Positions 1 through 9,474 are shown, counted from the stretch's first letter. The stretch: DNA of 47,612 nucleotides from Thermoplasmatota archaeon (GCA_023489435.1 JAMDCA010000024.1:1-47612); one strand, 5' to 3'. Program-made: numbers and translations. The notes: generated by a model not told the origin, from the letters alone.

Positions 1-1404
1 GGAGCCTTTGGTGTGTTCATGAGGGTGAGCCTCTTTGATCCGAATCCGGTGATAATTAAGCCCATAATTTACAATATCCTCATGACCCAGCACGCAACCC
101 TCATGATCTACATGTTTGCAATAGGCGCTGCACTGGGATTTGGATATTATCTGCTTCCAGCACAACTCAGGCTTAAGAGGGACAACATGGGGCATCTCTC
201 ATCCGTTGCCTACTGGCTCTGGGTTCTCGGCGGAGCACTATTCGTCCTGTCAAGGTCAAGCATGCGATGGTATCTCTACCCCCCGCTCTCACTACAGCTT
301 ACACCAACGGGTGCCGGGGCTTTCAACTGGCTTGCCATAATCGCAATGGAACTCATATTCGTTGGAATAACTATGGCCAGTGTCATTGTCCTGAAAGTGA
401 TTTTCATTGACCGTGCAGATAACATTCCCCTCTCTAAGATGCCTGTTTTTGCCTGGGCTGTCGTTTTCACATTAATTATGCTCCTGTCATCGGATGAGCC
501 ATTGATGGTAGGACTTGGAATGCTCTTTTACGACTTCTTCAATCCTATTTTCTTTACAGGGACAACCAGCACTCCCCTTACCTTTGCTGTGCTGTTCTGG
601 TTCTGGGGCCATCCAATTGTGTACATCGCTGTGCTTCCATACTTCGGTTTGATGTATGATATCATCACAAGATTCACCAAGACGCCAGTATACAGTTATT
701 TCTCGGGGGTATTCTCCCTTGGACTTCTGATGATCCTGAGCGAACTCGTCTGGGGACATCACCTTCTCAATTCTGGCCTTGGAATAGACTGGGTATTGTT
801 CTTCACATCTGCATCGTTCCTGGTTGTGATACCTTCAGCACTGACCATTTTCAATATGATCGGTACTTTGTGGAAAGCTGAAAAGATACGCTTGACAACC
901 CCTATGATGTTCGTCATCAATGCTATCCTTGACTTTATCATCGGTGGCGTAACCGGGGTAATGCTTGCAAATCAGTCCGTAAACGAAGTTGCCCATGGAA
1001 CTTACTTTGTGACAGCACACTTCCATTTCATATTCGTGGGATTGACACTTGGAGTAACAATGGCAGCCTTTTACCTTCTGTATCCGTCATTCTCCAATGG
1101 AAGGGTGTACGATGAGAGGCTTGCAAAGTGGCACTTCTACATTACAGCGTTCGGGTCACTGCTGATGTCTTTTTCATGGGCAGTGGGTGGATATCAGGGT
1201 ATGCCCCGGGCCGTAGCAGGATACTTTGCACAGTTCCAGGTATATCAGGACAGCGCCATTATCGGTGGAGTGATTATTGGTATCGGGCAGCTTGTATTCC
1301 TTTACAACATAGCGAAGAGCTGGCTGGCACAGCCTACTACTGATCCATATAATATCCTGGAATACAGGAACGAGACTAACCAGGAAATCGGAGGTGGCCA
1401 GTAA
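1..1404 (+). CDS. Haem-copper terminal oxidase subunit I, B-type (5' end outside window)
   Basis: Frame is open to base 1. Motifs TQHATLMIY, WFWGHPIVYIAVLP, VWGHHLL and GTYFVTAHFHFIFVGLTLG (haem/CuB histidines). HPIVY lacks the Glu of A-type HPEVY. Confidence 0.93.
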   Translation, partial: GAFGVFMRVSLFDPNPVIIKPIIYNILMTQHATLMIYMFAIGAALGFGYYLLPAQLRLKRDNMGHLSSVAYWLWVLGGALFVLSRSSMRWYLYPPLSLQLTPTGAGAFNWLAIIAMELIFVGITMASVIVLKVIFIDRADNIPLSKMPVFAWAVVFTLIMLLSSDEPLMVGLGMLFYDFFNPIFFTGTTSTPLTFAVLFWFWGHPIVYIAVLPYFGLMYDIITRFTKTPVYSYFSGVFSLGLLMILSELVWGHHLLNSGLGIDWVLFFTSASFLVVIPSALTIFNMIGTLWKAEKIRLTTPMMFVINAILDFIIGGVTGVMLANQSVNEVAHGTYFVTAHFHFIFVGLTLGVTMAAFYLLYPSFSNGRVYDERLAKWHFYITAFGSLLMSFSWAVGGYQGMPRAVAGYFAQFQVYQDSAIIGGVIIGIGQLVFLYNIAKSWLAQPTTDPYNILEYRNETNQEIGGGQ

Positions 1405-2067
1405 ATGGCATCCAACAAAGGCGGAGTAACCTTCGCGCTCATCATCATACTTATGATTTCCATGGCCTTCGGATACGTTCTTACAAGCCCAACTGGAGGA
1501 GGGCTGCATAAATCCAGTTCTCCCACAAAAAACACGCAGTACATCAATCTCGGGGCAGATGCAGCAGGTTGGGAGTACAACTACAACAAGAGTGACCTGA
1601 ACCGTGTCCTCAATGTCAATTTGAGCACAACGGTATATTTCAATGTCACTGAAGAGGACGGTGCTCCGCACAACCTGTTTATAGCATATGACGGGAGTTA
1701 TTCCGCTTCTGCCTTTGCCAAGTATATGTCTGACCTCAGTTCAAATCCCAAGAGTGTTGAAGGTTCCAACAACTACCAGGTGCTCAGCACATCACAAATT
1801 ACCCAAACAATAGGCCACAAGACACAGGGCAGCTTCCCGTTCGTCGGTTCAAGTATGGTGGGCATATACACGTACTGGTGTTCTGTTCACTATACAACTA
1901 TGGTAGGGCTCCTCATAGTGAATGCCACCTCAGGATCTGCGTCACTGGGTTCATTGCATGTTTACCATGGGGCTTCACCGTCACACGTAAATAATCAATC
2001 AACATATTCGGCACACGTATCCAACGTCCTTATGACAATGGAAACGGCCATCAAGACGGTCGAGTAA
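1405..2067 (+). CDS. Oxidase subunit II-like / membrane-anchored cupredoxin
   Basis: N-terminal TM, upstream His in GAPHNLFI, then YWCSVHYTTMVG (Cys-x2-His-x3-Met). Starts immediately after subunit I. Confidence 0.8.
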   Translation: MASNKGGVTFALIIILMISMAFGYVLTSPTGGGLHKSSSPTKNTQYINLGADAAGWEYNYNKSDLNRVLNVNLSTTVYFNVTEEDGAPHNLFIAYDGSYSASAFAKYMSDLSSNPKSVEGSNNYQVLSTSQITQTIGHKTQGSFPFVGSSMVGIYTYWCSVHYTTMVGLLIVNATSGSASLGSLHVYHGASPSHVNNQSTYSAHVSNVLMTMETAIKTVE

Positions 2068-2068
2068 T

Positions 2069-2935
2069 TTGAATGGGAAGGAATTCGTAAAAATCTCTAA
2101 ACTGGAGATCACATTTCTTGTTGATCTCGTTGCTTTGGCTGGATTCCTTTCCAACCCAATCTTTTATTCAAAGCTAATGCTTCTAATCCCGCTTTTAGTG
2201 GCAGGCAGTCTAGGCTCAATGTCTGCAGCTTTCTTCAACAATCTGTACGATATGGATATCGACAGTTCCATGATGAGGACCAGCTACAGAACTGACATTG
2301 TGAACAAGAGCAGTTACTGGCGTTTGTTCGCATATGGTATTTTAATGCTTGTAGCCTCCATGCTGATTGCCTATTTTGCAATCAACCTTCTTACCGCTCT
2401 TTTCATTTTCCTGGGTTTCCTGAGTTATGTATTCCTTTACACCATCTTCCTGAAAAGGCGAACCACCTGGAATATAGTCATTGGCGGGATAGCTGGGAGT
2501 TTCCCGGCATTTGCTGGCTGGGCTGCTGTTAGCGACGCAATTTCCCCAACTGCTGCTTTCATAGCTTTCCTCGTCTTCCTCTGGACTCCAACCCATTTCT
2601 GGTCACTGGCAACTGGAAATTCTGAAGACTACCAGAACGCAAAAGTTCCTATGCTCCCAGCCGTTGTAGGGGCCCAGAAAAGTTCACGTTATATCATTGC
2701 AAACACGGTGATTCTGTTCGTGTACTCCATACTTCCAATCTTCATAAGGCAAATCAACGTGGGGCCGGCTTACTATGTCATGGCAGTGGTGCTGGGGCTT
2801 ATCCTGCTCTATTACACAATCCTGCCGTTCCGGTCAGGGTTTTCAAAGCAGTCTTACAAGAAGGCTTTCCATTTCTCCAACTATTACCTTATGATACTTC
2901 TGGTTGCAATATGTCTGGTGAATTTCATTCATTAG
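2069..2935 (+). CDS. ctaB: Protoheme IX farnesyltransferase (UbiA superfamily)
   Basis: FNNLYDMDIDSSMMRTSYR prenyltransferase motif, polytopic membrane protein, oxidase operon context. TTG start. Confidence 0.9.
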   Translation: MNGKEFVKISKLEITFLVDLVALAGFLSNPIFYSKLMLLIPLLVAGSLGSMSAAFFNNLYDMDIDSSMMRTSYRTDIVNKSSYWRLFAYGILMLVASMLIAYFAINLLTALFIFLGFLSYVFLYTIFLKRRTTWNIVIGGIAGSFPAFAGWAAVSDAISPTAAFIAFLVFLWTPTHFWSLATGNSEDYQNAKVPMLPAVVGAQKSSRYIIANTVILFVYSILPIFIRQINVGPAYYVMAVVLGLILLYYTILPFRSGFSKQSYKKAFHFSNYYLMILLVAICLVNFIH

Positions 2936-4377
2936 ATCACAGGTCTTATCACGTTCTAGTCTTTCACCTGCTTGGTTTAGTAGCAACCATAATCGCAGCG
3001 GAAATTGGGTTGTTTTCAAACACCATTATTGTGGACTATAACGTTCAGCTGCAGTTTTATGCTATTTTCGCAATACTTTTTGCGGTTATACTCACTTTAT
3101 GGCTTGTCTCCTGGGATAAGCTCAAAATATTTCTTTCGGCCGCGCTAATTTTATTCTATGGGATCCTGTCGGTATTCTCAATCCCCTATTACAATCTCAC
3201 AATCCTTTTTGCCATTGCGCTTATACTGGAAATCAGGGAGTTCCACAGGCTCTATGGTTTCAGGTCCCGGGAAGGGATCTGGCTTGCCTCTCTCATAACT
3301 GCACTGATGGCAATGATCCTTCTCTCCGGTTTATTGAGGGTGCTCCCCTCTGCACAGGGAATAGGCCTGCTTGTTGCATCCATTGCAGATGACGTGACCT
3401 CAGGCGGGACCCCCGTTCTATTCATGGGAGGCCTTGTTTTTTTCACGCAGTATCTTGTTTTCTCAATAAGCATTCAGGCTCTCCTTATGTTTTCAATCCT
3501 TTCATTTCTGCTGGTTGAAAACTATTTCCTCATCATATCGTTCATCAGGGGCAACTCAAAGAGCATTATCGGTGGGCAGGTGTCAGGTGCACTCACTGTG
3601 CTGAGCTGCCAGTGCGAGAGCATAACCGCGGTCTTTCCATCCATTGTATCTCTAGTACTGACTGCTTCAATTATACCCCTGATTTTTGAAAGCATCTTCC
3701 TTGTCTTTCTCACCAATATCCTGCTCAGGCGGCGATATCTGCTGGGAAAGCGTTCACCGTTGCTGGATTCCATTTACCCGGTGAAAAATGCCAATGCCTT
3801 CATTGTTCTGGCTTCGGCAACAATCATTGCTCTGCCATTGATCGAAACCATCGGTGTGTTTTACGGTCTCCAGTCAAACCTTTATTTCTTCGGTTCACTG
3901 GATTTCCTGATGCTCGTAGCTGGGATTCTTGTGGTATTAATTGTGGAAAAGTCAGGAATGATTCGGCTGCACATCAGGAACATAACGGCCATAATAACTG
4001 GGCTGACTGTTTCAGCAGTCTCAATGTTTGCCTGGTTTTATCCCCCATTTGCGCTGTACGCCATAAGCAACGGTTTGGTCTTTGCTTTGATGAGCATCAC
4101 TAGCTTTGCAGGCGGCCTAGTGGCAGGACTGGTTTACATTGGCGTCGGCAAGGAGGGAAAAAAGCTCTTTCTCGAATTTATGGCCATGATGTTCACTATG
4201 TTTGCCATAGTGGTATTCTATGTGTCCATTCTCACAGGCTACTCTATCTGGGGTTTCTTCGGGATAACTGAACAGGTGATTTTCAGCATTGCAGTATGGG
4301 TCGTAACACTGCCTTTCATGTGGTTTGCCACAAATATAGCCCTTAACAGTTCAGTAAGGAAGGGGGCAACGCCTTAG
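2911..4377 (+). CDS. Polytopic membrane protein of unknown function
   Basis: 488 aa, many hydrophobic segments, overlaps ctaB 3' end; central VLSCQCESITAVFPSIV motif. Confidence 0.75.
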   Translation: MSGEFHSLDHRSYHVLVFHLLGLVATIIAAEIGLFSNTIIVDYNVQLQFYAIFAILFAVILTLWLVSWDKLKIFLSAALILFYGILSVFSIPYYNLTILFAIALILEIREFHRLYGFRSREGIWLASLITALMAMILLSGLLRVLPSAQGIGLLVASIADDVTSGGTPVLFMGGLVFFTQYLVFSISIQALLMFSILSFLLVENYFLIISFIRGNSKSIIGGQVSGALTVLSCQCESITAVFPSIVSLVLTASIIPLIFESIFLVFLTNILLRRRYLLGKRSPLLDSIYPVKNANAFIVLASATIIALPLIETIGVFYGLQSNLYFFGSLDFLMLVAGILVVLIVEKSGMIRLHIRNITAIITGLTVSAVSMFAWFYPPFALYAISNGLVFALMSITSFAGGLVAGLVYIGVGKEGKKLFLEFMAMMFTMFAIVVFYVSILTGYSIWGFFGITEQVIFSIAVWVVTLPFMWFATNIALNSSVRKGATP

Positions 4378-4992
4378 ATGCGCCTGAATATTGAAAAGTT
4401 TCTCCCTTTCCTTCTCGAGGCTGCAATTTTTGCCATGTTCTACCTCATTCAGGTGAACGTGTACTTTTATTATCTTTACATAGGGGCAACACCGCTGATC
4501 TTTATTTTCTCATCAGTTCATTTCAGTGATGTCAGGGGTGCGATTTACAAAGTGCTGCTCAACAATGATCTCGTGATTCTGGCCACAGCCATTCTCTTAT
4601 GGCTCTTCCTTTTTGCAGCGACTCACAATGGTCCTCTGTACGTGTTTGAAACCGCTTATTATCCTGTCTTTCTGGAAGAATTCAATTTCAGGTTCCTTCT
4701 CATCACTTTCCTTAGAAGGAAATACAGCCTCGGGCAGTCGATAGTCATTCAGGGAGTCCTGTATGCCCTATTCTATTCCAGTTTCCTGCTGTTTTATCCC
4801 ACTGGCTATCCCGGTGTATTCTTTGAACTATTCATCATAGACAATTTCAGCATGGCTATAGTATATGGATTGCTGTATTACCTCAGGAAGAATTTCTACA
4901 TAGCTGCCACACTACATCTGAGCCTTTACTTGATTTCAGTTTTCCTTCCAGCATCTCTTGGCTGGTTTCCACAGATAACAACCCCGGTTTAG
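4378..4992 (+). CDS. CPBP-family-like intramembrane protease homologue (possibly degenerate)
   Basis: EEFNFRFLL matches EExxxR motif 1; later TM with TLHLSLYL His; abuts the preceding gene. Confidence 0.55.
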   Translation: MRLNIEKFLPFLLEAAIFAMFYLIQVNVYFYYLYIGATPLIFIFSSVHFSDVRGAIYKVLLNNDLVILATAILLWLFLFAATHNGPLYVFETAYYPVFLEEFNFRFLLITFLRRKYSLGQSIVIQGVLYALFYSSFLLFYPTGYPGVFFELFIIDNFSMAIVYGLLYYLRKNFYIAATLHLSLYLISVFLPASLGWFPQITTPV

Positions 4993-5381
4993 GCTTTCAG
5001 CATTCTCAGTTCGTCCGGAACCCTGGCTGGTTTCCTGTTCTCATCAATGGAAACTGCAATGATCTTTCCCACTGCATATAATATTGAAGCATCCTGGTTT
5101 GTAATCCTGTGAAGAAAAGTGAAGCTGGTGTTCCCTATGGAATCAAGAGATGTATCAAGGTATATCCTGTCATCCATAGTGATGGATTTTTTGAATTCTA
5201 CCTCGGCTTTTGCTATGACAAACCTGACGTTACTTGCATCGAAGGAAGGCAGGTATTTTTTGAAATACATGACCCTTCCAAGCTCAAAATATGTAAGGTA
5301 AACCGCATTGTTTACGTGGCCCAGGGTGTCCAGGTCTCCATACCTGACCTGTAATTCAATCCTTATGGAAGAATCAGTCAT
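4989..5381 (-). CDS. Acyl-CoA thioesterase, 4HBT/YbgC-like hotdog fold
   Basis: VRYGDLDTLGHVNNAVYLTYFELGR motif. Confidence 0.88.
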   Translation of the reverse strand: MTDSSIRIELQVRYGDLDTLGHVNNAVYLTYFELGRVMYFKKYLPSFDASNVRFVIAKAEVEFKKSITMDDRIYLDTSLDSIGNTSFTFLHRITNQDASILYAVGKIIAVSIDENRKPARVPDELRMLKA

Positions 5382-5943
5382 TTGACAGAAATCTCTGAAT
5401 TGAATTAAATGATTGCGTGAATCTCTTATAAATGGGGTTGCCCTGGATTCCTCTCACATATGCAATTGAGGAGCCAGAAATGAGATCATGGTACTTTACT
5501 GCATCCGGGTCGTGGTCCAGGTTTCCGGGGGTGGAAGTCAACACTAATACCTGAACTTCAAATGCGGCCATCTTGGTTGAAATATCCGCACGGTAAGTGG
5601 GATTCACAAAAACAAGCTTGCCAACCTTCCCCAAATGGTTGAAATTTTCAACCAGGAATGGTGCGTATCCTCCCATGGAAACTATCACTACTTTGCCGGG
5701 AAGCAAATTCAGTGCAGTGAGCACAGATGAATAATCCATACTTGAATCCAAAAGATTCTTTTTTCCAGGAACAACCAGAAGAATCTCACTGCCAAGTTTG
5801 TGAAAATTCTCAAGAAGTTTCAGTTCCTGGTTTTCCACAACACTGTCACAGAGAATCAGGATTGAATATTCCTTCCCTGGATCGCCAGGATGATGCAGCA
5901 ACCTGAATGGCCCCGAGCCGTTTTCTTTCTCCACGAATGGCAT
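5374..5943 (-). CDS. Alpha/beta-hydrolase-like protein, function unknown
   Basis: VVIVSMGGYAP resembles a nucleophile elbow but lacks the first Gly; late LVLTSTPGNLDHDPDA. Overlaps thioesterase start by 8 nt. Confidence 0.5.
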   Translation of the reverse strand: MPFVEKENGSGPFRLLHHPGDPGKEYSILILCDSVVENQELKLLENFHKLGSEILLVVPGKKNLLDSSMDYSSVLTALNLLPGKVVIVSMGGYAPFLVENFNHLGKVGKLVFVNPTYRADISTKMAAFEVQVLVLTSTPGNLDHDPDAVKYHDLISGSSIAYVRGIQGNPIYKRFTQSFNSIQRFLSND

Positions 5944-5961
5944 TTGATCTGATTTTACTGT

Positions 5962-6399
5962 TCAGGAAGAAAGCTTCTTTTCCAGATTGTCAAAGAGTTC
6001 CTTGATGATCTTCTGGGCCTGTCCGCCAATAAGCCTCTGGCCCATGGAACCAAGCTTTCCACCAACCTTAGCATCGGCTTTCCAGTCCATCTTGGTTTTT
6101 CCATCTGCTTCCGAGAGATCCATTATGGCTTCGAGATCGACTGTTCCTCCAAGCCCCTGTCCGTTTCCGCTAAGTTTTGCATGCTTGTTGGCTTCCTTTT
6201 CAACAACTTTGAACTTGATGTTGAAGTCTCCCTTGATGAATGCTATGCCCACTCTCACAACAACAGAGTATTCTTCAGGAGAAATTACATTGAGGCTTTT
6301 GAAGCCGGGAATGCAGGAAGAAACCTCATTTGGGTCCATGACTGTGTTAAATACTTTCTCACTTGTGGCATTTACTTCAAACGTACCATCAAAATTCAT
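5962..6399 (-). CDS. CoxG-like SRPBCC protein (CO dehydrogenase subunit G family)
   Basis: MNFDGTFEVNATSEKVFNTVMDPNEVSSCIPGFKSL with C-terminal GGKLGSMGQRLIGGQAQKIIKELFDNLE. Confidence 0.85.
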   Translation of the reverse strand: MNFDGTFEVNATSEKVFNTVMDPNEVSSCIPGFKSLNVISPEEYSVVVRVGIAFIKGDFNIKFKVVEKEANKHAKLSGNGQGLGGTVDLEAIMDLSEADGKTKMDWKADAKVGGKLGSMGQRLIGGQAQKIIKELFDNLEKKLSS

Positions 6400-6485
6400 A
6401 GCAATCCTCCACTGGGAATCTAAGCAACTTTTAAAAACTATTGTAGTAGGAATTTATCTCGTATGGTAATCAGCAGAGGCATAAA

Positions 6486-8321
6486 ATGAATCCAAAACCA
6501 TCGTCATTAGACTTTTACGCATTCATACAGAACTATTCTTCCATAATATCAGGTTCGTTCATAAAGAAAGTATACCAGGTTGACGAGACAGACTTTCTTT
6601 TACAGCTCTACAGCTCAACATCAGGAAAGAACTACCTCCTAATCTCACTCAAGAAAGGACTGGTATTTTATGAGGCGGAACGTCCTGAAGCCGCGACTCC
6701 CCTCTCCATGCTGCTCAGAAAATCTCTTTCTGAAAGGCGCATTGTGTCCGTGGAACAGATCAATTTTGACAGGGTTGTGAAATTTACTCTACACACTGGC
6801 CAGGAGATAATCCTGGAACTCTTCAGGGATGGCAATTTTATCATCACAAACGAGAAGAAGATAGAGTTTGCATCTGACCAGCGCGAATGGAAGAACAGGA
6901 AGATACTCAAAGGTGAGCCATACGTCCCCCCTTCCGCCAATAATCCACTGGAAATAGATGACAACCAGTTTGGGGAAGTGCTGGAACAGAGCAAAGCATC
7001 ACTGGTGCAGACCCTTGCAACCCGGCTCAACCTTGGAGGAGACATGGCAGAAGAGGTGCTCTTCAGGCTTGGAATTAACAAGGACCTGCCCGCTAAATCG
7101 TCTCTTGAGCACGTTCACAATATAAGAAACGGAATCGGTGAATTACTCTCTGAAACGGGGAAGCGCAAATCTTACTTTTACCAGGAGCAGGGCCTGCTGT
7201 CGCCCGTACCCATGCTGCACCTCAAAAATGAGCCTGACATCGAATACGATGACCTGAACAAGGGGATGCTGGATTACCTTCAAAAACACTATCCCTCGGG
7301 TGAGGCTAAAGATCCCATAACCAGAAGGATAGAGTCCATGGAGAAGAGCATTGAGGAATTTCAGAGGCAGCGCGAACTCAATTTCCAGCGTGGAAATTCC
7401 ATAATGCAGTCCCTGACCAGGTTTGACAGCGTACTGAGAAAATTATCAAGAGCCAAGGATACCCAGGATCTTTCCAAAATCAAGGAATTCGATGGATTCA
7501 TGGTTTCATCTTACAATTCAGCTACCAAGGAGATAGGACTTGAAGAGGCTGGCAATTCCATAGTTCTCGATATTAACATAACTGCGGGGCAGAATGCAAA
7601 CAACTACTTCCAGAAATCCAAGGATTTCAAGTCAAAAATAGAAGGCGCTTACAGGGCCATTGAAGAAACAAAGGCAAAGCGCGTTACAGAGAAAAAAGAA
7701 ACTTCAAAGAAGAAGAAAAGGGAATGGTTCGAAATCTATCACTGGTTCATATCTTCTGAGGATTTTCTTGTTATTTCCGGCAGGGATGCCAAAAGCAATG
7801 AGAGAATTGTGAAGAAGCACCTCAAGGACAAGGATCTCTATGTGCATGCAGACGTATACGGGGCTCCAAGTACCATTATAAAGATTGAAGGAACCAAGGT
7901 ACCAACCGAACAGACTATCAGGGAAGCCTGTGCGTTCGCCATTTCGTTCTCAAGGGCCTGGCCTGCCGGGGTATCCTCAGGGGCTGCCTACTGGGTTCTT
8001 CCTTCCCAGGTCAGCAAAACGCCGGAATCTGGTGAATATGTATCCACTGGTTCATGGATCGTAAGAGGGAAAAGGAACTATCTTTTCGATCTTCCCATGC
8101 GACTTGCTATTCTTATCAAGGAATATAAGGGAGAACAGAAGGTCATGTCTTTCCCGGCTCTTCAGGATGCTCAGTTGCCTGCGGATTCTATTGTTATCAC
8201 TCCTGGCGATGAGAAGAGGAATTTGGTTTCCCAGAAGATTTCCAGGAAGCTTGGGGTGCCCATGGAGGATGTTGACCCTATACTGCCGCCGGGAAATTCT
8301 TCCATAATATCAGGACTTTAG
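6486..8321 (+). CDS. Rqc2/NEMF (NFACT) family ribosome quality control protein
   Basis: N-terminal NFACT-N-like SLDFYAFIQNYSSIISGSFIKKVYQ, central coiled coil, NFACT-R WFEIYHWFISSEDFLVISGRDAKSNERIVKKHL. Confidence 0.92.
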   Translation: MNPKPSSLDFYAFIQNYSSIISGSFIKKVYQVDETDFLLQLYSSTSGKNYLLISLKKGLVFYEAERPEAATPLSMLLRKSLSERRIVSVEQINFDRVVKFTLHTGQEIILELFRDGNFIITNEKKIEFASDQREWKNRKILKGEPYVPPSANNPLEIDDNQFGEVLEQSKASLVQTLATRLNLGGDMAEEVLFRLGINKDLPAKSSLEHVHNIRNGIGELLSETGKRKSYFYQEQGLLSPVPMLHLKNEPDIEYDDLNKGMLDYLQKHYPSGEAKDPITRRIESMEKSIEEFQRQRELNFQRGNSIMQSLTRFDSVLRKLSRAKDTQDLSKIKEFDGFMVSSYNSATKEIGLEEAGNSIVLDINITAGQNANNYFQKSKDFKSKIEGAYRAIEETKAKRVTEKKETSKKKKREWFEIYHWFISSEDFLVISGRDAKSNERIVKKHLKDKDLYVHADVYGAPSTIIKIEGTKVPTEQTIREACAFAISFSRAWPAGVSSGAAYWVLPSQVSKTPESGEYVSTGSWIVRGKRNYLFDLPMRLAILIKEYKGEQKVMSFPALQDAQLPADSIVITPGDEKRNLVSQKISRKLGVPMEDVDPILPPGNSSIISGL

Positions 8322-9236
8322 CTTTTCCTTAAGCTCTGTGATGACTGAAACATCCTCAGGATCTATTTTCCGTAATTTTCCCAAGTGGTAAGATGTGTAG
8401 TCACCTGCATGGATGAGATAAAACATCTTTTCCAGGATGGTCTCTCCTTTTGGCTCTACTGTAATGAATTCAGTTGATGTTATTTCAGAAGTGAATCTGA
8501 CTCTCTTTTCAATCTGGCCTGTTGAGCCTCCAAAAACAATGAAGGAGAATTTATCCTTGCCATATGTGTGTTTGAATGGGATTGCATCGTTATGATCCAG
8601 TTCCGGAAAATAAGAGGAAAACGCAAGCAGCTTTGAATTCTCATTGAACTGGGTTTTCCAGCGGTAGGCAACCCATCTGAATGGTGGATAACCCAAGACA
8701 TACGGGATGCTGTTCTTTCCGTATATTTTATCTGCAGTCGCCTTTTCCATGGAATTGTCAGTTTCCATTTCCGACATCATGGATGAAATTCTCTCGTAAA
8801 CTTTTGGGTCTGAAGTGATGAATGAGTTCAGAAAAGGCTTGATAAGGTAACCCAGAGCTGCCCTTGGCTGGAAACCCTTTGGAACCAGCACCGTTTCCGG
8901 GCCAAGTTCTGAAAGTTCGCCACCAGACGTAACAAGGCGGATCTGACACTTGCGTTTCATGGCTTCTCTGGTTACACTGACCGTCTCCTCAGTATTGCCG
9001 GAATAACTGATCCCGACAAAAAGAGTGTCTCTGTCAGCGTAAGCAGGGAGTTCATAATCGCTCACAACCTGAACCGGAGCCTTGTCATACAATTCTGAAA
9101 AAATACTTCCCGCAATGCCGGACCCACCCATTCCAGATATGATGATATTCTTGAACGGACTTAATTTGCCAAAGTTTGCATTGAATAAAACCTGACTGCT
9201 GAAGTCCTTCAACTGGTCCTCAAAATTCATGTACAT
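8310..9236 (-). CDS. Bifunctional phosphoglucose/phosphomannose isomerase
   Basis: SIS-domain GMGGSGIAGSIFSELY and GISYSGNTEETVS; C-terminal FNENSKLLAFSSYFPELDHND. Confidence 0.9.
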   Translation of the reverse strand: MYMNFEDQLKDFSSQVLFNANFGKLSPFKNIIISGMGGSGIAGSIFSELYDKAPVQVVSDYELPAYADRDTLFVGISYSGNTEETVSVTREAMKRKCQIRLVTSGGELSELGPETVLVPKGFQPRAALGYLIKPFLNSFITSDPKVYERISSMMSEMETDNSMEKATADKIYGKNSIPYVLGYPPFRWVAYRWKTQFNENSKLLAFSSYFPELDHNDAIPFKHTYGKDKFSFIVFGGSTGQIEKRVRFTSEITSTEFITVEPKGETILEKMFYLIHAGDYTSYHLGKLRKIDPEDVSVITELKEKLKS

Positions 9237-9293
9237 TCATAGGAACTGGATATAATATATTTGACAGTGAAAGGCGAAGAAATGATTAGAAAC

Positions 9294-9386
9294 TTAGAAT
9301 GGATTTATAACAATTGAGTAGCCAAAAGCGGCTGTTACTATTGCCGTAACTACGATTACCAGTTTTATCTTATTGTCTGCAGTCAT
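9294..9386 (-). CDS. Short single-TM peptide MTADNKIKLVIVVTAIVTAAFGYSIVINPF (30 aa)
   Basis: ATG-to-TAA ORF in the intergenic space; one hydrophobic segment; AT-rich TATA-like element (AATAAATATG) about 25 nt upstream on the minus strand. Confidence 0.5.
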   Translation of the reverse strand: MTADNKIKLVIVVTAIVTAAFGYSIVINPF

Positions 9387-9474
9387 TGTTATGAAATATT
9401 TGTAACATATTTATTGGTTTTCCATAAATATTGAATCCCGCTGCATCAAGATATGGCGCAACCCCAAGTAGTGG

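Noticed and set aside
1174-1671. 165-aa minus-strand ORF
   Set aside because: Antisense to the oxidase subunit I/II junction with well-supported sense genes; no recognisable motif.
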